Source of the DNA: Talinum fruticosum
Taxonomy: Eukaryota > Streptophyta > Magnoliopsida > Caryophyllales > Talinaceae
Assembly: GCA_021018815.1 (NCBI GenBank)
Contig: JAITYX010000032.1
Span: 6,599,501 to 6,663,500, forward strand
DNA length: 64,000 nt
Direction: 5' to 3'
Shown here in pieces: positions 47,001 through 58,513 of this stretch. The position numbers were made by a program, and so were the translations under genes. The notes under the pieces were generated by a model that was given only the letters and a program-made list of their open reading frames with translations, searched no databases and was not told the DNA's origin. The first letter of the stretch is position 1; every line of letters starts with the position of its first letter.

Positions 47001-49011
47001 ATCTAGAAGGGTAGGCAAGTTATATCTTGAGAGTCACATCCTAGATGATGGTTTTCATTTTTTTGCTTGTTATATCATGAATCATGGTAATGGTTATCTT
47101 ATTATTATTGTTTTTTTTTATACAAGAAGTGGAAATATTATTACAAAAACAATATCATATAAGTAATAATATATAACCGCTAACTCAATAATAGAATCAG
47201 AACCATACTCTAAGATCTCGAAATGTTACCATAAGGTTAGAGATGTGATATTGAGTGAGCCACAATACTCATCCCATAGCAAATATGCGCAAAAGAAACA
47301 AATTCAAAAGACTTACTTAAATCCAATATATCGAAATGAATAGACCTATTTCGAAACTGACACACTCCCTCAATTATTATCTTACTATATACATATGAAT
47401 GTAGCCATGCTATTTAAAACCCTTTAAATTTTGAGGTGGATATTTATATGTAGGAGCATTAAAATTTCTTAAAATTTTTTTAAAGAAAAAACAAATCAAT
47501 TTAAAGGTAATCTTGGTTTTAGTATGTCTTGATTCTATCCTTTTGAACATTCAATTATGTACTTATTGATTAAAAAGATATAAAGTTTGAACATGTTAAT
47601 GTTATATGTTAATATGTATGAAAAATATATGAGATTTTTTCTCTTATACTCTATTTGATTATAAGAAAATTAGAAGGAAAGAAAAAAAATATGAAAAATG
47701 AATTTCTTGCCCTTGTTTGAATTGAAGAAAAAAAGGAGAGAAATTTACATTCCCATAAATAAACCACTATAAGCTTACATAATCTTCTTATACATATGTG
47801 GAATACTCATATAAAGACAACAAACTTTCACACTTTTTTTTGCATATAAGTCAACATGATGATCAAACGTAAGTTTGACTTGACTTTAACTTACTTAAAG
47901 TTTGACTATATAAACTGTGTTGATAGTAAATTTGTACAAATTTATGCGAAAGATTTCTAAAAATTTAGTAGACTGTACTTTTTTAAAGATAAACTGGCTT
48001 TCAACTTTGGCCATTAATTCATGTAATTCTTAATATTTAAGTAGTTTTCTTTATAAATAAACTTGAGAAACTTTTTTTTTTTTTGGTTTCAAAAATCTAA
48101 AAAAGTAATATCTTTCTAAGCATAAAATAAAATTAAAAATTTTGAAAATATAACCTAACTATATGGAATTGGCCTTTGAAAAATCTTGAATCTAATAACT
48201 ATAGTATTAGACTTGAAAAATGATGTCCTAAGTATAAAATATCAAACTTGATTAAAAATATTAAATTATTAACCAATCATATTAAAAAATTATACTAGGT
48301 ATCACCCTTTAAAAGCCAAAAAGAGTTTTTAAAAAATCATTTACAAAAGGACCAACAAGGTGACAAGTTAGGAGGAAAAAGTTGAGAATTAGTGGGTGGG
48401 GGAATTGAAATCCAAAGGCTAGGATTTAACAAGAGTGCCTTTTATGACCCCCTTACAAGCAAACCCCATGGCTCCACATATGTAACATCATTCTCATGGG
48501 GGAATGGATGTTGTTTTAGGGGGCACATCAACAACACACCCCTATCCCTAAGGGGCCACATTAACCCCATCTCCCCCTAAATTATTGAGCCAAAGAGGAG
48601 AGAACCTCCTTTACCAACAAAACAAAAAAACCTAGAGTCGATCTTGAAAATACTTTATATTTACTTGGAAATATAGATGATATGTTTTCATATTAAATGA
48701 TTAATTTCTGCTGACTTTAAGTTAAAATCGATTTGATTTGATTTATTTCTCGTATCTCCCAGTAATTTATGGACAATTTCGATTGTATTATTATGTCGAG
48801 TCAAATATTAAGCTAAATCGCTAATAGCAGAGCTCTAAATTGTGCTTATGGTTTCTATGCCAAAAATAAAAATTACATCGAAACAACCCGAAAAAAAGGA
48901 AAATTAAGAAGGTAAACTAATGAGAAGAAGGGGTCCTCTCACACTTCCTCTTCCCCCACTCCCCCTTATTCCCTTGTCTGCTCAGCCAAAAAGTCCGAAA
49001 GCAACAGGAGA
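44060..49011. other. Repeat-rich intergenic region between WDR11 and KIX gene
   Basis: Shared upstream region of two divergent genes: the WDR11 promoter at its left and the KIX promoter at its right. Very AT-rich, with poly-A/T tracts. The only recognisable coding remnant is the RNase H-like fragment at 45243-45590. Short open frames (for example 44608-44820, 46692-46877) look accidental. 48390-48590 is locally GC-richer, with many runs of 4-5 C or G, but has no supported frame. Confidence 0.5.
45243..45590 (-). pseudogene. RNase H-like (RVT_3 type) retroelement fragment
   Basis: Minus-strand frame reads ENIDFLSATGGFVTRSWDGG and SNLGASIALVA, then a stop, then AIAMCNGVRAAIQVGFRSLV, IEGDNQIVIRIL, PPWKIYTLIQDA. 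This matches the plant RNase H-like domain found next to LINE reverse transcriptases (pattern A-EA-A...A...G......EGD...VI..L.......W.I...I.D). The conserved Glu after ALVA is TAA, so the frame is broken. No reverse transcriptase was seen next to it. Confidence 0.7.
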
Positions 49012-49125
49012 TTGGAGTGGGGAGGGAGGAGAGAGAGGGAGTGAGGGAGAGAAAAGAGGGGGAGGGAGAGAGAGAGGGAGAGGGAGAGGGAGAGGGAGAG
49101 GGAGAGGGAGAGAGGGAGGGTATTG
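49012..49125. repeat. Polypurine (GGGAGA)n tract in the KIX promoter or leader
   Basis: About 110 nearly pure purine bases, including about seven copies of gggaga at 49075-49110. With the CT run at 49206-49241 and the GA run at 49283-49314 it forms alternating purine and pyrimidine strands just upstream of the KIX gene. Confidence 0.85.
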
Positions 49126-49205
49126 AAGGTGCGCCAAAAGAGGGAGGGACCCCTACCCCCATGTATGTAATGTAGAAGAGAATAACTTCCTTATCATCCT
49201 TCTCT

Positions 49206-49210
49206 TTTCT

Positions 49211-49241
<31 letters not shown>

Positions 49242-49283
49242 CTCCTTGCTCACTGTACTCTCCCCAGCAGATAGAGTGAGGGA

Positions 49284-49314
<31 letters not shown>
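49206..49314. repeat. (CT)n and (GA)n microsatellite pair in the KIX leader
   Basis: A CT run (49206-49241) followed about 45 bases later by a GA run (49283-49314). On the transcript these could pair into a hairpin just before the ATG at 49346. Confidence 0.8.
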
Positions 49315-49318
<4 letters not shown>

Positions 49319-49345
49319 CTAGTTGCAGTGTGGGTTTTAAAGAAG

Positions 49346-51309
49346 ATGCCCAGACCAGGCCCAAGACCTTACGAGTGCGTTAGGAGAGCTTGGCACAGCG
49401 ATAGGCACCAACCCATGAGGGGTTCCATCATCCGACAGATTTTCAGGTTTCTGGGTACTCCTTAATTTCGATGGACTTCTCTAAGATATTGTTTTCTTCT
49501 CCCATTTTTAAGAATGCCCACCATGTGTTTGTTCAGAATCGTCACTGAAGCTCACAGTTCTGCCACTAGAAAGAACAGAGAATGGCAAGAGAAGCTCCCC
49601 GCGTTGTCTTGAAAGCCGAGGAAATCATGTACTCCAAAGCTAATTCGGAGGTCTTTCTTCCCTTTCTCTTCTTGTTTCTCTCTCCTCTTTTGGGCTAAGC
49701 GTTCATTGATCTCTGCCTTTTTGGTTGTTTATCATGAGCTCATTGTACGACATTATTGCTTGATTGATTAGGCTGAGTATATGGATCCTGATACTTTGTG
49801 GGAGCGCCTAAACGATGCTGTTGACACTATTATTAGAAGAGATGAGAATGAAACCGGCCAATTTTTACAGCCATGTATTGAAGGTAGCTTTCTGGGTTTG
49901 GTGATTTGTTGCTAGTTCTTGGATCTAAGTCAAAGTCGAGTTGTGAGTTTAGGGTGAGCATTGCCCTTGTGATAGAATGCAATGCACTTCAATTGAAAAT
50001 GGAAATATTTGGTGGTTTTTAAGGGGTTTTCGTTCATTTTTCCCTTCCTTTTGTTTCCTTTTGTGTGTGTTTTTTTTTGAGGGGGAGGGGGATGTTTGCT
50101 AATAAGGCTTCAGGTTTAGCGGAAGTGTTTTACTCTTTTGAGAGGTTCATTGTTATGTTAACTCTGACGAAAGAGACGCGTTCTGAAAATGTTCCATTTT
50201 TGGCTCTTAAATTAGCTGTCAAGTGTCCATAACTATGTTGAAGTATGGAGTGTTTGATTTGGATGAAGCATCTGACACTGCTCATTGTCATAGGCTTGTT
50301 GCAATGCCTGATTCATATAACTGTAATAAGTAAAGATTGATCCTTTATCATGCAATTCTGCTGTTCAGCTGCCCTTGTTCTGGGTTGTGTTCCTGTTAGA
50401 GCATCACGAAGCCAACGTCATAGCAATCCGAGGAGTTATCTTGGACCAAGATTCCAAGAACCTACTCAAATAACTTCAGCAATTCCAGATAAAACCAACC
50501 ATCATAGGCCACCTCCTCAACCTCCTGTCCCCTCTGGCAATCAGCTAAGCATTTCAAGGTCAGCTAATGCAGACCAGGCAGGTCCAATCCCACTCTCTAA
50601 TAGCCAGGCGGCTCCCAATATCAGCTACGTGGCTACACAGCCTGGACCCTGTTTTCGGCTCAACTTTCATCGACCAATGGCCTCCATGGCACCTGAATCT
50701 AACAACTTGTTAAACTATGGCTCTGTCTATCCATTGTACTATGGTTGCCATTTCCAAAATATAGAACCCCAGTTCAGGTTCTGTCCACCACAAAGCCCAA
50801 ACCTCAACAACGTAATTATTGGCACACCAGTTGGTTGGCCTGCTGCACAGCCTGCTCATTTTGCTGGCACAAGGAACCTACTACCAGGGGACTGTGCAAA
50901 AATTGAGGCAGAAGTTAAGCAAGTAAATCCAGTTGACAGCTATGGAAAAGCTGCTGAAAAAGGTTGTGATTTGTCTTTACGGTTGGGTCCTTCAAATCCA
51001 TGTACAAGTGTGGTGGATAAAGGGCTTGTTCATGTAAGTGAAGTTGATGGTTCAAGCAGTCAGCGCGGAAGTGGCAAGTTTTCCGAGCCATGTGCTAGGA
51101 ATCTTGGGCTCGGCTTCTTTCCTAGGCATACTGCTAATGATCCCTCTAAACCCTGTAACGACGGATTGCAGCAAAAGGGTGAGGTTCATGGTAGTAATGT
51201 AAATTCCAGAAAGCGTAAAGCCCCAGAGCATCATGAATCAGAGGAGCAATGGCTGCCAGAGCTTCAAGCCAACCAATTTGGTGGTCAAATTAGACGGCGA
51301 GGTTTGTAG
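49346..51309 (+). CDS. KIX8/KIX9-type KIX-domain transcriptional adaptor
   Basis: Four exons, 49346-49446, 49537-49650, 49772-49883 and 50369-51309, GT-AG, about 422 residues. It starts MPRPGPRPYECVRRAW and has the plant KIX domain over residues ~20-125 (SDRHQPMRGSIIRQIFR, KNREWQEKLP, AEEIMYSKANSEAEYMD, NDAVDTIIRRDENETG, RASRSQR). An EAR repression motif DLSLRL follows at about residue 310, and a basic cluster SRKRKAPE near the C-terminus. In Arabidopsis KIX8 and KIX9 bridge PPD2 to TOPLESS and restrict leaf meristemoid proliferation. Exon 2 as written stops early, because a run of four C at 49597-49600 must be five to give the family's LP-x-VVLKAEE. With the extra base the phases of exons 2 and 3 agree. 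Which paralog it is cannot be told. Confidence 0.9.
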
Positions 51310-54016
51310 ACAAACTCGTACTATTGTAACATATTCTTTGAATTTTGAAATGTAATGAGATATAAATTACATATCTAACCAATCTCATTTCTTGTTCTTG
51401 CCCTGATTTTAACCTTTCTATGGTATCAAGAAGTTGCTAGTTCCAAGACTTTGGTCCAATATTTAATTTTTATGAACAACATGATATAAGTAATTATTTG
51501 CTTCTTAAAAAAAGAAAAAGGAGAGATGGGGGTGGGGGTGGGGGTGGGGGTGGGGATGGGGGATATCATTAAGTAATTAATTGCTGATTATTACCAGTTT
51601 TTCTGGCCATTAGGTCAAGTCAGTCTGTTACAGCAAATAGTCAAATTCGAGTTCCGACCATGCATTTGTTGATCTTAGATTGCTGGGCAAACATGATAAA
51701 AAAGTTGATAGTAACACTTGAGAATCTCTGTGCTTTTGGAGGGGCATGAATATCAGAACTCAGAAAGGCACAGTTCAGCTAGTGATCTGAGCTGAAAAGT
51801 TTCATTACGAAGCTCTGGGTAGTTGGGTCTTTGTACGAGGGAGCATTTATATTGTGACCTGCAAAGATCTGAAAGAACACCAGGAAAACTAATGGCACTT
51901 ACTGATGCAGCTCTTTGGGCCATATCTGCTCATAATAAATTCTCACTAATTTGCTTCTGGGGATGGAGCCGCTGAGGAATTACTGCTGCCTAGATGATAA
52001 TTCTATCGTTGGAAAAATAATTCAGTTGGCATGGGTGTTAGCACCTGTTGGAAAGCATCCCTGGGTAGATTTTCACTAGTGTTATAGTACGAATTACTAA
52101 AATGGAAGCATAAAATCTGCCCAAAAAAAAGAAAGAAAAGGGAGGGTTAAATTATTTCTCTTTTCTGATTTTGCATTTCTTTGAGATGGAGATCGACTTC
52201 TCCTGATGGATGGGTTCAAACCCCATGGCTATTAGGATTTCCCACCGCCGAAGAATTGATGCTAACTTAAACAGCAACATGTAGCAAAGAGAAATTTCAG
52301 CATTGTCTTTCGAAGGAGGTTATGTGTTTATGGAAGGAAATATCTCTAAAAGGTGAAGCCACTGAGAAGCTTAGAATGATTTTATTACTGTTTAGGGTCT
52401 CTGTTCTTGACAGAGAAAGTTAAAAACGAAGTGAAGAACCAACAGCTCTAGCACATGTTCGTAAAGCCTATTGCACACGTAAGACTAATATCTCCTTCCA
52501 TTGGGAGGAATGCAGCAAGGTCAGCATCTTGAAAATGAATCAGCACATGGTGATGTTTCAAGAAGTTGTTCTGTGTTGTATGAATTACAGGTAAGTGATG
52601 AAAGTAGTATTTTATGAAACTTGTCTATTTTTCAAGCAGTTGAAACTCTATTTTCGGAGCAATATTTTCAGTTGTAGTTTATGACAGCAAATCAAAATGT
52701 TGCGGTACAAAGGCCTGTATTTGTTGTAGAGTTTAGGCATTCTGTGCAAATGCGTACATCCAGCACTTGCATACCTTCATTAAACCGGACTTTGGCATGT
52801 AATTTAGTTTCAGATTGGTTGAGTTTGGTTTGACAGTTGAATCTATGCTGCATGGTCTACAATGTTGCTGCTATGTTCATGAAAAGGAATTTGTAAAAGC
52901 TGGTTGTTAACTTTTCTCATTTGTAGAACTCCCAATCATCCATTTCTCCAATCTCCCCCTTCCTGCCCATCGGAAGAAAAGCCCTAGAAAATACCAAAAC
53001 TAACATGCAGAGAAAAAGACAACGGGGAATGCATAGAGAAATTAGCAACGGATGCAAGTGGGGTTCATGTAGTGACAATCGCACATCTAGTTCTAGAGAT
53101 TTGCATGTATGTTTGTATGCCCACTTGTCAGTACGTGAACCTGATGACTTTCCCAGGAGTCTGCTCTTTGTATCGAACTTGCTGGTAGTTGGGGAAGCAG
53201 TCCTGAGCTGAAGATGAATAGGAGAGGTACACGAAACAAGTGGCTATTTTGTTCATTAGCTGCCTTGTTCTGTTTTCTTTCTTAAACAGGCGTAAGGTAA
53301 TGCTTGATTTAATGATTCTGACTGATGAGAATTGACAACATTTTAGAATGCCCTGTTTAGTCTTAAGGTTCATGCTCTTGTCAGTGTACAGAGAACGAAT
53401 TAAACGAGCAGGAGAACGAGTTCATATTGCTGGCCGAGTCGGAAGATGTCATCTTCGCAACAGCTGCACTGAGATGCAAGAGAAACAGAAGCTGCTATTC
53501 GATTCCTGCTACAGACATCTCCTTACCAGCACATATGATGGGAGTGTATCTTTCAATGGTGGGACTTGATCATTCTCTGAAATTCATTTTGAGTTTCACT
53601 ATCCTTATAATCTTTACATTTTCCATTTCTCATTGGAAACACCATTTATACTTCATGAATAGGATAAAGCGACTTCACCGGACACATCATACTGAGTGAT
53701 TGTTGTCTATGTACATTTTTCTCATCTCTATCCTGTATCTGGTAGGATTACCTGTGAATTGAATCCTTGACATTAGACATTGAAATTGATGCATTGGTTA
53801 GAATACAATCCCCCCCCAACCCACGGTTTTGTTTATTCGTGTGTTTTAGTTTTTATTGAATGGACCTATCAATGTGAATGAGCGGAATTTGGACAAAAAC
53901 AAAAGACTAAATATACATAATTACTTGTCAAATAATTGATGTCTAGTTTCAATATCGTATCCTTCTGGTAAAAAAATCACTTTCCAAAAAAAAAATCAAT
54001 CACTTATATCATAGTA
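51310..54016. other. KIX 3' flank and intergenic region
   Basis: No gene supported. The first few hundred bases are probably 3'-untranslated. 51528-51562 is a G-rich array. Open frames at 53005-53211 and 53427-53699 have no recognisable domain. A run of eight or more C lies near 53811. Confidence 0.5.
51528..51562 (+). repeat. (GGGGGT)n array with G-quadruplex potential
   Basis: Five tracts of four or five G separated by single T or A, about 220 bases downstream of the KIX stop on the same strand. The pattern satisfies the standard G-quadruplex consensus. Confidence 0.8.
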
Positions 54017-54169
54017 TTAAAAAAATATCTTTTCTCTCTTGTAGTTTTGTTTTTTTTTTATCCAATTTTCTTTCTTGTAGTTACAATATCTAATTTCAAC
54101 ATCCAACTTTATCACCACCCGAAAAAAAGAAATTAATAAATGACTCCCAACAAAAAGTAACAAAAATAA

Positions 54170-54541
54170 ATCACACAAAAACAAGTAAACAACTGCAGTA
54201 ACAGACACCAAGCACAACAAGCCAACTCCGACGGCTTTCAGGGCGGCCAAGTTGCCTGCCGGCGGCGAAGTTGATCTCATTTCGGTGGGATTTGGTGCGG
54301 CGGAGGAAGGCTGAGGGGCGACGGGAAAGGAAGATGGGCCGGTGGCGACGACGGCCAGCTTCTGGCCATCGGCGCAGTGGCCGGGCAAGCTGCAGATGCA
54401 GTAGAAGGCGCCGCCGGAATTGAGGGTTATCCGAGCCGGGGAGGTTGTCACGGCGGGAGGTGGAGGTTGGTGGGTAGCATGAGTCGTACGCCGCCTCTGA
54501 CATCTCCGCCACCGTGTTTGCTTTGGGCGCGAAGTTGAATA
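54170..54541 (-). pseudogene. Phytocyanin (stellacyanin-like) relic, second exon only
   Basis: A phase-1 acceptor (tttgcag) at 54542 leads into (V)FNFAPKANTVAEMSEAAYDSC, and after a frame change the sequence continues as TTSPARITLNSGGAFYCICS and LPGHCADGQKLAVV, followed by a Pro/Ser stretch and a hydrophobic tail. This is the second half of a plastocyanin-like domain. The His that binds copper in GHTVAEV of the neighbours is Asn here, and about one base is missing between 54465 and 54490. No first exon with signal peptide is visible upstream within 2.7 kb, and the tail frame has no stop at the expected place. A decayed paralog of the genes at 57.2 and 61.7 kb. Confidence 0.75.
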
Positions 54542-57238
54542 CTGCAAATTAAACATTCAACGTTTGAGGAAATTATTACTCTTCAATTATTAATGGGAAA
54601 CTTTAGAGTGATTAATTTATTATTATTATTATTTTTATTTCATAATATTTAATTTTTATAATTTTAATGTATTAATAATTAGTTTATTAATATTACTTTT
54701 ATTAATTACTTTTTTATTTCAAATAAAACTTTAAAATAAGTTAATTTTATAACATAAATTTTATCACAACTTAAAAACAAGTAGTGTAGTAAAATGAAAG
54801 AAGTATAAAAATTTACTAATACATATAAGTTTATGTGCGCTTGCCTGTGTATATATATAGGTTGATTTAAAAACCATTTAAAATAAGAGTAGATTAAAAA
54901 AACACCCAAAAATAATTATGGTTTGTTAAAAAAACACACAAAATTATTGAATTGTAAATAGTATCCCATTTTGGGATACAAATTATACCATGGACCCGGG
55001 TCTAGTAAAGTCAAGTTAACATAAATAATATTTTGTTTTAGGTTTTTAAAACTCACTCTTTATGTCCATGTTCTTCCTTTGTAAAAAAATTAGATTCTGT
55101 CTTTCAAATTATGTTATATCACGGGGTTCATAAACCTATACCCGTTATATAAGTACTGATCTTTTTTGGGGGAGGGTGTCAACATTTAATTTCTAAAAGC
55201 TTTTGTAAAGAAAAAAATTAACACAAATGATTACATGATCTTGGGTCTATGGACATAAAATCAGTAAAAGACAAAAATAAATTTTTTTTTAACCTCCAAA
55301 ACTTCCGATTTTCCTTTCGCCTTTTCATTTGTTGACGCGTGCCAAGATTACAAGTCCCGAATCCACGGTATAACTGCTGACAAAATGGGTACATTATTCA
55401 TTCCTGAAGCTTATGGTGGCAAATTATTAGTTGTTCAAAGTAGTGAATAAATTCGTTAGGTGAAAATAGCTCGGTTTCGAGTAACTGAAATTCAAAATGT
55501 TCTTTTTTGTTAATTTAATCTAAATTAATATGTTAAAGAATTTAAAATTATAAAGTTTTGATAGATACAATAAATTATCAATTGACAAATTAAATAATTT
55601 GTCCACTATACCATCATCAATCATATAATATTATGTGATAACCATTTTTTAATTTATTTTAAAAGAAGAAGACCCTTTTCCCCATATTGGTCAACCAACT
55701 CTTCCCACAAGCAATTGAAAAAATTGGATGAAAAAGTCACATTTTGCATCACATATATTATGCTTTTTTATACTCATAAATGTCAAAAATTAGATGGATG
55801 GTTGGTTGTATATTTCATATAGTCTACGCTTGAATAAACCCGACCCATAAAATTAATTATGACTTGAAATACTTGTTCTTTTTAATTGTGGTTAGTGAAC
55901 TATAACAAACTGTAAGAAATTGTGAGGTAGTTGTAAAAGTCTGTAAAAAATAGAGTTGCCTTAAGAGAAGAAAATTTTAGAAAATAATATATTTTAATTT
56001 GGAAGTGAATGCATTATTGTCGTTTCTTATAATAATATTGCCTTATTTATAGAGGCTATCCAATTATCTTCATAATCAATCTTTAAATTAGAGAATATTT
56101 TTTCATAATTGATAGTTGGGCCATTTGGATAAGTATCGAATCTTGAACTTAGGTAAAAATTTTAGCCCACAATAGCTTAAAACATTAATAGACTTTTTCA
56201 TGAATATGCGTTGTAAACAAGCTGAGCCGATAAGTTTTGTTACACTTTAGCTCAGCTCGAAACTCGCTGAGCCTTTAAAGTTTGGGCTCATGTTCGACTT
56301 GGATGGTTTAGGCTCGGACTCGGGCTTTTTTTGTTTGATTAAAAAGTTTATACATTCAAGGTTATATCGAAGTTAAATTCTAGATTTTTGTACCAGATTC
56401 AAGAAATAAGGGTTTGAATAAAATTTTAGTTATTTTAGAAGTAATTTTATGCTCTCCACATAAGTATTTTTATAAAAACAAACTATTTAATTTAAACCAA
56501 CCCAAATTGAGTCAAGGCTAGGCTCAGCTAGATTGACTTAAGCCTGAGCGAAGCTTTGACTGAGACGAGCACGAACTCTCGACAAATTAACTCTATTCAA
56601 TTACAACCCTACCTCTATCCTTTCTTGGATATACATTTGCAACAATACAAACTATTGTACAAGCCCATTTCTCCATGTATTCACAATAATTCTTCTATCT
56701 GAATCTTTATTTTTAAGGCATCAATATACTTTTACATACCTAACACTACAAAACTTTAAAATACATGTGAACACTAGTCACCTGCTTAATTATTTTGCAA
56801 CGAGATATACAATTAGTAGATTTTAATTATAAACATTAATTATAATGCAGACCTTTAAAAAAATAACCGATTATATAAATTATAACTTCGTTGAATTGGC
56901 ACTCTCATTTTCGACAAATTGGATGGCATTGGCAACCATACCAAACAAAGAACAATGTGCACTGGATTGTGACAATAACACCACCAAATTTATTTGTATG
57001 AGAGAACTTATACAAAGAATAAATGTAGTATATCCCAAATAACACCTAATAAATTAGCTGAATAAAAATCCAACTTTATTCTACAGAAATACCAAAGATA
57101 TAATTCTCTCTCCAAAAAAAAAAAAAAAACCTTTTCCTTCTCTAATATCCCAAAAATTTCAATCACCACAAAAAAAAAAAAAACCAAAAAAACATGTTTT
57201 TCATATGTATGGAATATGAATATATATGATCTATGACT
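54542..57238. other. AT-rich spacer inside the phytocyanin cluster
   Basis: No gene seen. It contains the third copy of the TAGGG MITE (56209-56612) and long A/T tracts. Confidence 0.55.
56209..56612. mobile_element. MITE-like repeat, copy 3
   Basis: Related to the elements at 3234 and 8099 throughout: gttgtaaacaagctgagccg at the left, shared inner phrases (gagcctttaaagttt, aataagggtttgaataaa, ttttatgctctccac), ending attacaaccctac. This shows the family is dispersed and not just part of the left-hand duplication. Confidence 0.6.
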
Positions 57239-58375
57239 CTAAAACAAGAGAGCAGCAGCGGCGACGGAGACCAAGCTCAAGATGCTCACACCGGCGGCGG
57301 AGGGAGCGGCGAAGTTCCCGGACGGTGGTGGTGTCCCGCTGTCTGAGGGGGTTGAGGGAGCGTTTGGGGCGTTGCCTGGCGGGGTACTGGCTGTGGGGGA
57401 TTGCGGTGAGGGGGCGGAAGGAGAGGTGGTTGGTGGGGCGGAAGCTGAGGGGGTTGGTGGTGCTGATGGGCTGCTGGCGGTGGGGCGAGGAACAGGGACG
57501 GGGAGGATGATGGAGGTGTGGTGGGCCTTGGGGTGGCCCTAGGGGCAGGGGAGGAAGATGGGGTGCGCTGAGGGGCGGGGGCGGGAGAAGCGCTGGTGAC
57601 GGTGACGGCGAGCCTCTGACCGAGGGAGCAGTGGCCTTGGATGGTGCAGAGGAAGTAGTGGGTGCCGGCGGTGTTAAGGGTTATACGGGCCGGGCTGGTG
57701 GTTATGGGAGAGGAGAGGGGTTGCTGACGGAGCAAGCTCTGTATGACGCCTGGGATACCTCTGCCACCGTGTGTCCGGTGAAATTGAACACTGCAATTTT
57801 TCACAATCAAGCATGAGGCTCCATCTCAACTCTCAGGACACTATATCTTAATTGTATAAAAAAGGAGAAATTAAATTATATTATTGTGTAAAATACATAT
57901 ATTAGTTAATTTTTAATATTATATTAAAATTTCGATGTTGGTAAATCATATCATATATTATAATTATAAAACATTATATATATATATATACATAAATTAA
58001 TCATTTACAATACAAGTTGATACTAGCACACATATGACATCCTCAATAAGCAGGCCAACAAGAATTTTAGGATCATGTTAATCAAAACTGCACACCCTCG
58101 ATGAAAAATTTTAATATGAGGCGCACAAAATATACTCAAAACTGTATAGAAAGAAATTAGGGTAAAAATGGAAACATATACGCACCAAGAACATCGCCAA
58201 CGCGGAAGGTTTGGCGAGAAGCCCAGTTGGAGTAGAAGGTGGAGGGTGAGGAGGGAGGAATATTCCAGCCAGTGGCGTCACCAACTGTGTGATCAACTGC
58301 AGAGCAAACCCCAGCAAAAACTGCAGCCATTGTCACTGCCAATGCCAAAACACTCTGTTTTCTGATTCCTGCCAT
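57239..58375 (-). CDS. Stellacyanin-type phytocyanin with long Pro/Ser/Thr-rich stalk (two apparent frameshifts)
   Basis: Exons 58375-58186 and 57790-57239, phase 1, GT-AG; about 247 residues if two single-base deficits are allowed for. Order: signal peptide (MAGIRKQSVLALAVTMAAVF), plastocyanin-like domain (VDHTVGDATGWNIPP, WASRQTFRVGDVL, FNFTGHTVAEV, THYFLCTIQGHCSLGQRLAV), a ~75-residue Pro/Ala/Ser/Thr stalk, and a GPI-type tail (GVSILSLVSVAAAALLF). Copper ligands His, Cys and His are present; the axial position is Gln, as in stellacyanins. Likely an extracellular membrane-anchored cupredoxin with an arabinogalactan-like stalk. As written it breaks at a C run (minus strand) at 57717-57720 and again at 57500-57503; one more C at each restores both the conserved domain and the GPI tail. 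Confidence 0.85.
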
Positions 58376-58505
58376 TTTCATTCGATGCTGATGATTCTTT
58401 CTGTGTTCTTTCAAATCTTGACGTCGCCCCTGTAAAATCTTCTCCTACTCCTGATTTCAACTGGAAGAAGTTGATGAATGAGGCTTTGGGGTTTATAGGG
58501 TTTGG

Positions 58506-58513
58506 TATTTATA
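58506..58513 (-). promoter_or_regulatory. TATA box of the first stellacyanin-type gene
   Basis: TATAAATA on the minus strand, 131 bases upstream of the ATG; the paralog has the same element 133 bases upstream of its ATG. Confidence 0.65.

Noticed and set aside
48390..48600. GC-richer patch with a 62-codon frame upstream of the KIX gene
   Set aside because: No recognisable protein; composition change alone is not enough to call a gene.
56845..57042. Plus-strand 65-codon frame with four cysteines
   Set aside because: Cysteine spacing fits no known peptide family, there is no signal peptide, and it lies in AT-rich spacer.
57226..57542. Plus-strand Gly/Glu-rich and Arg-rich frames
   Set aside because: Antisense of the Pro/Ser-rich stalk of the phytocyanin gene.
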